Positions 54,703-63,161 of a DNA stretch of 64,000 nucleotides are shown here, piece by piece; the first letter of the stretch is position 1; each line of letters begins with the position of its first letter. The notes beneath the pieces are model-generated. The model worked only from the letters and a program-made list of their open reading frames with translations, had not been told where the DNA came from and ran no database searches. Made by a program: the position numbers and the translations under genes. Origin of the DNA: Xiphydria camelus (Eukaryota > Arthropoda > Insecta > Hymenoptera > Xiphydriidae); assembly GCA_963678675.1 (NCBI GenBank), contig OY783195.1, positions 12,746,505 to 12,810,504 on the forward strand. The letters are read 5' to 3'.

Positions 54703-55145
54703 ATGACGTCGGAATTCTTAAAACCACCAGTGAAATCGAAAGGTAGACTTCTTTGCTATGTTCCTGGCTGTCAAAGTCGTTTAAATAAAGACGACGTGTC
54801 TTTACACTATTTTCCAAAGCCGGGCAAACGCCTCGTGTACACTCCAGACGCGTTTGGAAATTTAGAAAAAATTGATCAACTAAAAAAGTGGATGATAATG
54901 TTAAAAATAAAATCAGTTACGCCGTATGCCAAAGTGTGTTCGCGTCATTTTTTGAATGCTGATTATATTCTCCCAGGTAAATATTTCCGTTACCTATGCA
55001 TGTATGTACATGCTTAACCTAAAAGTTTGCTCCAAAATCGTTATTCTTCAGATGTTCCAGCTTCCAAGAAACGTTTGAAAAATAATGCTGTCCCGTCATG
55101 TAATCTACCAAATGAAAAGTATTGTAAAAAGTCTGAAGTAGATAA
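54703..55145 (+). pseudogene. THAP-domain protein, first two exons
   Basis: ATG at 54703 opens a THAP zinc finger of the C2CH type: CYVPGC, then VSLHYFPKPGKR, a KKWM segment and VCSRHFLNADY, spanning about residues 18-95. A donor (CCCAGGTAAAT, 54978) and an acceptor (TTCTTCAG, 55050) link to a short second exon (ASKKRLKNNAVPSC). THAP domains bind DNA and open both host regulators and P-element-type transposases. No downstream transposase exon follows; satellite sequence begins at about 55165, so the gene is probably truncated. A truncated P-element is the likeliest source. Confidence 0.7.
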
Positions 55146-55194
55146 GCTAGGCTGGTTCGAGCACAGTTATCCGGACGGGTTGCCTACTTTCAGG

Positions 55195-56160
55195 GGCAAA
55201 ATTGCGGGAAATTTGAATTTAGCGGAAGTGCGCATGCGCCGTGGCGGGAAATTTGAATTCGCGCGCCACGTGACCCAGCGGAGCTCTGTGATTGGTCGAA
55301 CCCCCACTCCTCGACTCAATGGAGCTCTGTCATTGGTTGAACCCCACTCCTCGACCCCCACCAGATGGCGCCACTTTCGACGCTAGGTGTCGCCACCGTA
55401 GGTGGTGGCCATTTTGAATTTTACTCCGATAGAGCTCTGCCATTGGTTGAACCCCCACTCCTCGGTCTACACTATCAACGCCGGGTGGCGCCATTATCGG
55501 CGCTAGGTGTCGCCACCGTAGGCGGCGACTATTTTGAATGTTCCTCCAACGGAGCTCTGTCATTGGTCGAACCCCCACTCCTCGACCCAACGGAGCTCTA
55601 ACATTGGTTGAACCCCAACTCCTCGACCCCCACCAGATGGCGCCACCGTCGGCGGCGGCCATTTTGAAGTGCGCATGCGCCGTGGCGGGGAAATTTGAAT
55701 GATACCCCTCCTCGACTCCCACCATCAACGCCAGGTGGCACCACTGTCGGCGGGTAGTTAACGCCAGGTATCTTGCTACTGCGCGTCCGATGACGTCATC
55801 ATTTCTCGTGCAGGTTCCGACAGGCGCGTGCAGGTTCAGACTTGCTCCGCGCTACTGCGCAGTTTCGACCGCGTCCGATGACGTCATAGCTTATCGCATC
55901 GCTACTGTACAGGTTCCGACAGGCGCGTGCAGGTTCAGACTTGCTCCGCGCTACTGCGCAGTTTCGACCGCGTCGAATTCCTGAGTGATGACGTCATAGC
56001 ATCGCTACTGCGCAGTTGACCGGCCTTGGAATGCGTGCAGGTTCGGACTTGCTCCGCGCTACTGCGCAGTTTCGACCCCGTCGCATTCCTGAGCGATGAC
56101 GTCATAGCATCGCTACTGCGCAGTTGACCGACCTTGGAATGCGTGCAGGTTCAGACCGTG
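55195..56160. repeat. satellite families A and B next to the Polinton
   Basis: Family A units contain GAGCTCTGTCATTGGTCGAA, CCCCCACTCC, then GGTGTCGCCACCGT and GGCCATTTTGAATTT (copies at about 55270, 55319, 55430, 55551, 55593). Family B units of about 105-115 bp contain ATGACGTCAT, GCATCGCTACTGCGCAGTT, GGAATGCGTGCAGGTTC and CTTGCTCCGCGCTACT (copies from about 55790 to 56155). Confidence 0.85.
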
Positions 56161-56815
56161 ACCCAACGGAGCTCTGCCATTGGTCGAGCCCCCACTCCCA
56201 AACCCCCACCAGATGTCGCCACCGTCGGCGGCAGCCATTTTGAATTTTACCCCAACAGAGCTCCGCCATTGGTCGAACCCCCACCCACGGAGTTCCACCA
56301 TTGGTTGAACCCACACTCCCCTACCCCCGCCAGGTGTCGCCACCGTCGGTGGCAGGCCATTTTGAATTTTACCCCAAAAGAGCTCCGCCATTGGTCGAAC
56401 CCCCACTCCCCAGGTCTCGCTCGTAACACCATCAGGCAGACCTCCACCTCGCTCGCAGCACCATCTCGACGACGCTCGTAACGCCATCTGGCGGACCCCC
56501 ACTTCGCTCGCAGTACCATCTCGATGACCTCCCCACTTTGGTTTTGGTTGAACCCCCACTCCCCGACCTTACTCGCTCGCAGCGCCATCTCGCTGTCTCC
56601 GGTAGAGCCATCTCGCGGACTCCGATCTCGCTCGCAGCGCTATCTCGCGGATTCAGACCTCACCTGTAGCGCCATCTCGCGGGCCTCTCGCAGCACACTT
56701 TCCCGCGTGCATCATCATCATCATCATCATCTCGCAACGCTACGGTCTACTCCCTCACCCCTTCCCCACCCGCGAGCGACGGAGCTCTAACTTTCCAACG
56801 GAGATCTAACTTACC
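56161..56815. repeat. satellite family A, second block, with (CAT)n
   Basis: Further family A units at about 56166, 56257, 56287 and 56380, then CTCGCTCGCAGCACCATCTC-type units of about 35-45 bp (about 56410-56700) and a (CAT)8 run at 56706-56729. Confidence 0.8.
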
Positions 56816-56915
56816 GCAAAAATTGTGGGTAAATTTGAATTTTGTGCGCCGCGTGCACGGAGCTCCGTCATTGGTCGAACCCCCACCCCCGACCTCACTC
56901 GCAACTTCCCGCACA

Positions 56916-56970
<55 letters not shown>

Positions 56971-57500
56971 GTCATTGAACGCGTTCGAGAGGTGCCGAAC
57001 GACGAAAATTTATTCGACTCGAAAATTTCAACGCCACTGCCGAGTTCCGAGCGTTGTACCTTATCGCTGTACAGTTTCACACGCTATTTTCGAGCGATGA
57101 CATCATAGCTTATCTATCTGATCAAATTTCAACGCTACTGAGCAGTTCCGAGCGTCGTACCTTATCGCTGTGCAGTTTCACACGCTATTTCCGAGCGATG
57201 ACGTCATGCCTTATCGCATCGCTACTGCGCAGTTGACAGACCTTGGAATGCATGCAGGTTCAGACTTGCTCCGCGCTACTATACAGTTTCGACTGATCCG
57301 CGCGCGTCACATTCCTGAGCGATGACGTCATAGCATCGCTACTGCGCAGTTGACCGACCTTGGAATGCGTGCAGGTTCGGACTTGCTCCGCGCTACTATA
57401 CAGTTTCGACCCCGTCACATTCCTGAGTGATGACGTCATAGCTTCTCGACAGGCACGAACACGTTTACCCCCACCACCACCACAACGTCTTTGCTTAAAT
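56815..57500. repeat. long direct repeat, left copy
   Basis: AAAATTGTGGGTAAATTTG, an A-type unit, an (AC)n run (56914-56970), then TGCCGAGTTCCGAGCGTTGT and three B-type units, ending GTCTTTGCTTAAATA. It matches 60984-61510 at about 95%; the left copy has extra B units. Confidence 0.9.
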
Positions 57501-57555
57501 AGCGCGCGTCACCGCGCTCACGTCATTAGTCACATCGTGCTCACGAAACGACAAC
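57490..57555 (+). promoter_or_regulatory. candidate core promoter of the Polinton DNA polymerase
   Basis: CTTTGCTTAAATAGC (57487-57501), a TATA-like box, lies about 55 bp before the polymerase ATG. Upstream repeats carry several TGACGTCA sites. The same CTTTGCTTAAATA occurs at the end of the right direct repeat (61496-61508). Confidence 0.4.
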
Positions 57556-60500
57556 ATGTCTTCGGAACAGTGCCGGAATATTGTGAACATCCATCGACAG
57601 GCTTTCGAGCTGATCGATCGCAAAAGAGTTGATCCCATCGAGATCACGCAATGGATCCGACGTGGGACCGAGAGTTTACGCCTACTCGGACGATTGATGC
57701 GCCGAGAGGGGACATCGGTCGCCGATAAACAACGATACCTAGCCACCATTCGCCAGGTGAAGAGTTATAATCGAAAACTCAAGAGCTTGCTCGTGAGAGG
57801 TGGACGTCTTGGTCAACGTGAACAGAGACGCGTCTCGTGGGAGGATCTCCAGTCGGCGTTCGACGGACGCATCCGCACGGGTGTGATCGTAAACCTGCGA
57901 AATCTGGATCCCACCGCCTTCCTGCAGGACGCGCTGGCCCTCTTCACACAGCGCATCAAGAACACGCTCAAGAGGGGGAATGCGTTGAAGGTGAATGCTG
58001 TACTGGAGGGCGAGTACAGCATCTTCAAGAATGAAGAGATCGTCGAACTGAAGACCTTCGCCACGAAGAACGTCCCAATCCTGCAGACCACCGATTTGAG
58101 ACAGTGGTTCGTCGACAATGTGCGGGACCCCATTCTCCGGCAAATGGAGGAATTCCAGGAGCGAGACTCGGGTTGGACGTTGCGAGTCGTCATCAACTTG
58201 ACTGTTAACGTGAACCGGTACAACCCGATAAGAGGCAGCTCCTACCTGGAACTTCCCGGGTTTATCAAGAGGAAGGAGGCCTGTGTTAACGTGAAAAATA
58301 CTGACAACCAGTGTTTCAAGTGGGCGCTCCTTTCTGCACTGCATCTCGTTGATCGCAATCCCAACCGCGTGTCAGTGTACAAGCCGTACGAAAACGAGTT
58401 GAACTTTGCGGGCACAGAATTCCCAGTGATGCCGAGAGAGGTCCCGAAGTTCGAGAAGCAGAACGAACTCTCAATCAACATCTACGTTCTGCTGAAGCGC
58501 AAAGAAAAATTTTCGGTCGCACCCATCCACGTCACCTCGCACAAGAAGACCAAACATGTGAATCTCCTCATGATTCAAGATCGATACGTCGACGAAGAAT
58601 CGAATGAGGAGGAGGTGAACGAGGATGATGAAACTCACACCAACTACCACTACGTGTGGATAAAGGACCTCTCTCGGCTGGTCAGCGCACAACTTTCCAG
58701 GACCTATAGAAAAAAGTATATCTGTGATCGCTGCCTGCACTACTTCCGTAGTAACGAAAAGCTAGAAGCCCACGAAGTCGACTGCGTCCAGGTGAATCGG
58801 TGTAAGGTCAAGATGTCTGCACCGATGCACAGCACCTTGAAGTTTAAGAACTTTAACTTCAAGGAAAGGGTGCCGTTTGTCGTCTACGCAGACTTCGAGT
58901 GTCTCCGGAAGAACGTCGACCTGCAGCAGACGAGCAAGACGAGAGTTTGTCAAGTGCACGAACCGTTCAGCGTGGGTTACTACGTGAGGTGTAGCTACGA
59001 CCACACGCTGTCCCGCTATAACAGCTTTCGCGGCCCGAAACCTGCTGAATGGTTCGCGTGTGAACTTTCTGAGCTGGTCGAGCAGGTCGAAGGAGTCCTC
59101 GAGCACACCGTACCCATGGAACCGCTCACGGAGGAACAGGAGAGGGCTTTCCACAGCGCCGAGAAGTGTCACATTTGCGGGGAGTCGCTGCTGGATGTGA
59201 AGAGAGTTCGGGACCACTGCCATCTCACCGGCAGATACAGGGGTGCAGCGCACCAGGACTGTAACCTGAATTATCAAGATTCGCGCACCATTCCCGTAGT
59301 CTTCCACAATCTCAGTGGCTACGACAGCCACCTCATCATCAAGGAGATATCCACCTGCTTTGACGGCCGGATCGACCTCCTGCCCTTGAACATGGAGCGA
59401 TACGTCTCGTTCACGAAACATCTAAAGGGCAGCGACATCGCTCTTCGGTTCATCGACTCCTTCCGCTTCATGGCATCGTCGCTGGAGAAGTTGGCGTCTT
59501 ACCTCGCGGAGGCACCGATCACCAAGAGCGAGTTCCCGCAGATCCAGACCGAACAGTTCGAATTGTTGAGGCGGAAAGGTGTCTTTCCCTACGAGTTTCT
59601 CGACGCGTGGACCAAGCTCGACGTCACGGAGTTGCCGACCCAGCAACAATTTCACAGCCGTCTCAATGGCTGCGGCATCTCCGACGAGGACTACGAACAC
59701 GCCCAGAGGGTCTGGCGTGAGTTCAACGTGGGAACTCTGGGCGAGTACGCGGACCTCTACCTCAAGACCGACGTCCTGCTGCTGGCCGACGTTTTCGAGA
59801 ACTTTCGCGACAACTGCATCGAAGCGTACGGTTTGGATCCAGCCCATTACTACGCCACACCTGGCCTCACGTGGGACGCCATGTTGAAGTACACCGCAAT
59901 CGAGCTGCAACTGCTCACCGATATCGACATGCTCATGTTCGTCGAACGGGGCATCCGAGGCGGTGTCAGTCAGTGCAGCAACCGTTACGCCCGAGCCAAC
60001 AATGCGTACATGAGGGACTACAATCCCGAAGAGGAGAGGAAGTACCTCATGTACTATGACGTGAACAACTTGTACGGCTGGGCGATGACGCAACATCTCC
60101 TGTACGGTGGCTTCGAGTGGGTGGAGAACCTCGCCGGTGACTTCCAGTGGAATGTGTCCGATGACTCGCCCATCGGATACATACTTGAGGTGGACTTGGA
60201 CTATCCTGAAGCCATCCACGACATCCACCGAGACCTGCCGCTGTGTCCTGAGCAGATGAAGCCACCGGGCTCGAAAGAGTCCAAGCTTCTGACGACGTTG
60301 TACTCGAAATCACGTTACATTATCCACTACCGCAACCTCAGGCAAGCTCTTGAGCACGGCCTACGGCTCACCAACATCCACAGAGCCCTTAAATTCGACC
60401 AGTCACCGTGGCTCAAGAGCTACATAGACCTGAACAGCGGTATGAGGAAACGAGCCCGCAATGAGTTTGAGAAGAACTTGTTCAAACTCATGAACAATGC

Positions 60501-60984
60501 GGTGTTCGGTAAGACGATGGAGAACGTGCGCAAACGTGTTGACGTCAAACTCGTAACCAAGTGGAAGGGCAGGTACGGTGCTGAAGCACTCATCGCCAAA
60601 CCCAACTTCCACAACCGAGTCGTTTTCGCAGAAAACCTCGTAGCCGTGCAGCTCAGCAAGATCGAGGTTTTGCTGAATAAGCCGATCTACGTGGGGTTCT
60701 GCGTACTCGACTTGTCGAAAACTTGTGTTTACGAGTTTCACTACGACTTCATGATACCGACCTTCGAGAGCAATTGCAAGCTGCTCTACACGGACACCGA
60801 TAGCCTCATCTACGAAGTGCGAGATGGGGACGTCTACGATGTGATGAAGCGTCACATTGGGCGCTTTGACACGTCCGACTACCCCATCGAGAACGCCTTC
60901 GAGATGCCGCTGGTGAACAAGAAGGTGGTCGGCCTCATGAAGGACGAGTGCAACGGTCAGATCATGACGGAATTCGTCGGGTAA
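57556..60984 (+). CDS. Polinton/Maverick protein-primed family-B DNA polymerase, copy 1, 3'-truncated
   Basis: 1142 codons, uninterrupted. A long N-terminal region (1-380); C2H2-like finger near 390 (CDRCLHYF, then HEVDC); Exo I VYADFEC near 443; an inserted treble-clef-like zinc site near 536-560 (CHICGESLL, DHCH, a CN end); Exo II NLSGYDSH near 585; Exo III-type YLKTDVLLLADVF near 735; Pol A YYDVNNLYGWAM near 833; Pol B LMNNAVFGKT near 977; Pol C YTDTDSL near 1078. The frame stops at 60984 where sequence switches to the direct repeat; copy 2 continues for about 105 more residues. Expected role: replicating the element with a protein primer. Loss of the C-terminal end probably inactivates it. 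Confidence 0.92.
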   Translation: MSSEQCRNIVNIHRQAFELIDRKRVDPIEITQWIRRGTESLRLLGRLMRREGTSVADKQRYLATIRQVKSYNRKLKSLLVRGGRLGQREQRRVSWEDLQSAFDGRIRTGVIVNLRNLDPTAFLQDALALFTQRIKNTLKRGNALKVNAVLEGEYSIFKNEEIVELKTFATKNVPILQTTDLRQWFVDNVRDPILRQMEEFQERDSGWTLRVVINLTVNVNRYNPIRGSSYLELPGFIKRKEACVNVKNTDNQCFKWALLSALHLVDRNPNRVSVYKPYENELNFAGTEFPVMPREVPKFEKQNELSINIYVLLKRKEKFSVAPIHVTSHKKTKHVNLLMIQDRYVDEESNEEEVNEDDETHTNYHYVWIKDLSRLVSAQLSRTYRKKYICDRCLHYFRSNEKLEAHEVDCVQVNRCKVKMSAPMHSTLKFKNFNFKERVPFVVYADFECLRKNVDLQQTSKTRVCQVHEPFSVGYYVRCSYDHTLSRYNSFRGPKPAEWFACELSELVEQVEGVLEHTVPMEPLTEEQERAFHSAEKCHICGESLLDVKRVRDHCHLTGRYRGAAHQDCNLNYQDSRTIPVVFHNLSGYDSHLIIKEISTCFDGRIDLLPLNMERYVSFTKHLKGSDIALRFIDSFRFMASSLEKLASYLAEAPITKSEFPQIQTEQFELLRRKGVFPYEFLDAWTKLDVTELPTQQQFHSRLNGCGISDEDYEHAQRVWREFNVGTLGEYADLYLKTDVLLLADVFENFRDNCIEAYGLDPAHYYATPGLTWDAMLKYTAIELQLLTDIDMLMFVERGIRGGVSQCSNRYARANNAYMRDYNPEEERKYLMYYDVNNLYGWAMTQHLLYGGFEWVENLAGDFQWNVSDDSPIGYILEVDLDYPEAIHDIHRDLPLCPEQMKPPGSKESKLLTTLYSKSRYIIHYRNLRQALEHGLRLTNIHRALKFDQSPWLKSYIDLNSGMRKRARNEFEKNLFKLMNNAVFGKTMENVRKRVDVKLVTKWKGRYGAEALIAKPNFHNRVVFAENLVAVQLSKIEVLLNKPIYVGFCVLDLSKTCVYEFHYDFMIPTFESNCKLLYTDTDSLIYEVRDGDVYDVMKRHIGRFDTSDYPIENAFEMPLVNKKVVGLMKDECNGQIMTEFVG

Positions 60985-61074
60985 AAATTGTGGGTAAATT
61001 TGAATTTTGTGCGCCGCGTGCACGGAGCTCCGTCATTGGTCGAACCCCCACCCCCGACCTCACTCGCAACTTCC

Positions 61075-61158
<84 letters not shown>

Positions 61159-61510
61159 CACACACTCACTCACTCACTCACGTCATTGAACGCGTTCGAG
61201 AGGTGCCGAACGACGAAAATTTATTCGACTCGAAAATTTCAACTCCACTGCCGAGTTCCGAGCGTTGTACCTTATCGCTGTACAGTTTCACACGCTATTT
61301 CCGAGCGATGACGTCATGCCTTATCACATCGCTACTGCGCAGTTGACAGACCTTGGAATGCATGCAGGTTCAGACTTGCTCCGCGCTACTGTACAGTTTC
61401 GACTGATCCGCGCGCGTCACATTCCTAAGCAATGACGTCATAGCTTCTGGATAGGCACGAACCCGTTTACCCCCACCACCTCTACCACCACAACGTCTTT
61501 GCTTAAATAA
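60984..61510. repeat. long direct repeat, right copy
   Basis: It begins inside the polymerase stop region (GTAAAAATTGTGGG) and runs to CTTTGCTTAAATA. Contains (AC)n with ACGC interruptions (61077-61165). Confidence 0.9.
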
Positions 61511-61854
61511 GAGGATGTTATCGGAATCATGGTGACGTCATGCGTGCAGGTTCAGACTTGCTGCTACGTAGTAAAGCATTTCTTCTTCTTCTTCCGTTAA
61601 CTATTCTACCATCGGGGAATCGTAGTTTAAATAATGATCCAACATTTTATTCTTTTACCTTTATTGCTAAAAAAATTAGGCTTTTCGACAATAAATGCAA
61701 TCCTTGATCATGGATCGTGGACCGCCTCTGCCTCTCGGCACCCGGTGATGTATGCGACATCGACGACTTTGAGCGGAAATATCTCAAAAACCGTTCCATG
61801 GATGAGCATTTCATCTTATACATTTTTTATTAGTCTCAATAAACTCTATAAATT
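61511..61854. other. no gene recognised
   Basis: Contains GCGGAAATATCTCAAAAACC, then ATTTCATCTTATACATT, related to the hairpin MITE at 51127-51255. Possibly the 3' flank of the piggyBac-type tail that ends at 61855. Confidence 0.45.
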
Positions 61855-62726
61855 TTATGAGAATATAGTATGAAAATCCGCAAAGCAGTTTCTGTTAAGT
61901 GCAAAACATAGTCTTACATTGCATTTTCTGCAAAATACTTGTGTCTGACCTGATTTGCAGTTTCTACATCTACCTTTTTGTCCATATATGGGAAAATGGT
62001 CTAACTTATCAAGACTGCAGTCATTTTCGGGTCTTAATACAATCGCATTTGTCAGGTTCACGAAGCAGTCGAAACCCCTCCTGTATCTGCCCTCTTTGAG
62101 CTCCCGGTCCTTGTCGATGACAACGAATCCGTACTTGTCGGCATTCCAGCAAGCAGAGCATATGTCCTTGAACTTCGCGTAAGGCATGTCCGTGTTCACG
62201 TGATCGTCGTAAACGTGTCGGAGATTCATGTCATCCTGCCGGAAGAGCGCCAGCAGGTTGACGTTATCACGCACCAGGTGTTTGGGAATACGAGCGTACG
62301 TCTGACAGAGGTAGAAGCAGTCGACATCCCTGTGTCGACCCATGCAGAAAAAGGCTCTGATATTGTCTTGATTCTCGCAAGCGATGTCGTCGAAGATCAT
62401 TATCGAGTTTGGACGTGTCTCTTCCGGCGACATCGCCTGCTCGTGCTCGTTGAAAGCAAGATACTCGACACTGTCCACCGAACCGAACACTTTTTCCAGG
62501 AACCTGTACTTGGGCTGATTGAGCGATTTCGAGTAGACGTACACGTTCTCGAATCTCAGTCCATCGGGATGCGTCACGAGAGTGAGCAGCGCGTTCGTCT
62601 TGCCGCCGTCTTGCTGCCGGTAACTCTGGTCACTCCAACGAGATCATATCCATCATCGAGGAATTGCGTGAAGCCGACATCATTTATTAGTGGGATCGCA
62701 CGATGTCTCTTTGTCAGTACCACCAT
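61855..62726 (-). pseudogene. Polinton packaging ATPase, broken in the P-loop, with a piggyBac-type zinc tail
   Basis: The minus-strand start candidate is ATG 62726. Residues 1-35 lead into a Walker A-like region (YDLVGVTRVTGS), where the frame shifts at about 62600-62620. The next frame (61855-62577, 240 codons) carries the rest of an FtsK/HerA (A32-like) ATPase: Walker B SIMIFDDIACE, sensor-type CFYLCQTYARIP, and LLALFRQDDMNL. From about 62045 the product changes into HFPIYGQKGRCRNCKSG, then FCRKCNVRLCF and CFADFH, the cysteine-rich end of piggyBac transposases. Known role of the family: pumping DNA into capsids. As written the gene cannot make an intact P-loop. Confidence 0.8.
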
Positions 62727-62877
62727 GAGCGCATCGACGTGTTCGGACGAGAAACTCACCACGGTCAAACATCCCGACATCTACCTCGTGGAGCGGGTGC
62801 TCAAGAGACGCGGAAATAGACTATTTGTAAAGTGGTTGGGTTTCAATGATTCACACAACAGTTGGACAAATAAATGA
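62725..62877 (+). CDS. 50-residue chromodomain ORF (stand-alone or integrase remnant)
   Basis: ATG at 62725 has a strong context (ACCACCATGAG) and opens a 51-codon frame whose product is mostly one chromodomain-like fold: DIYLVERVLKRRGNRLFVKW, then LGFNDSHNSW. Polinton integrases end in such a domain (family knowledge), so this may be what remains of an integrase, but upstream plus-strand sequence is antisense to the ATPase and shows no integrase core. The stop overlaps AATAAATGA, a possible poly-A signal. Its ATG overlaps the minus-strand ATPase ATG (CATG). Confidence 0.6.
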   Translation: MSASTCSDEKLTTVKHPDIYLVERVLKRRGNRLFVKWLGFNDSHNSWTNK

Positions 62878-63161
62878 TTCGTTTATTCCTCCACACACAT
62901 AAGTCCACGTTTATATTCATTTATAGGGGTGAGAGGTGACACGCGTCACTCTCCTGGCAAATACGAGGAGAATCTTCGAATGGAGTAGAGCAATCGATTG
63001 GAAGTCTTTAGTGCTGCGGTACTTGAGGGCTCTCTCTCGTAATGCCGCTTAGTTTTACTTAAGTATATTCACACATATATTTACATCCACACACACACAC
63101 CTATATTTACATTTGTAATCCTACCTATATTTACAATCGTAACCCTATTCCATATACACAC
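62878..63161. other. intergenic, bidirectional 3' ends
   Basis: AATAAA lies on the plus strand at about 62868 and on the minus strand at about 62880-62886. The right half has ACACCTATATTTACAT-like short repeats (63065-63190). Confidence 0.5.

Noticed and set aside
57739..61023. Several antisense ORFs of 80-270 codons
   Set aside because: Shadows of the polymerase gene, whose frame has all the motifs; antisense frames show none.
62200..62720. Long plus-strand frame leading into the chromodomain
   Set aside because: This part is antisense to the ATPase and shows no integrase motif; only 62725-62877 is kept.
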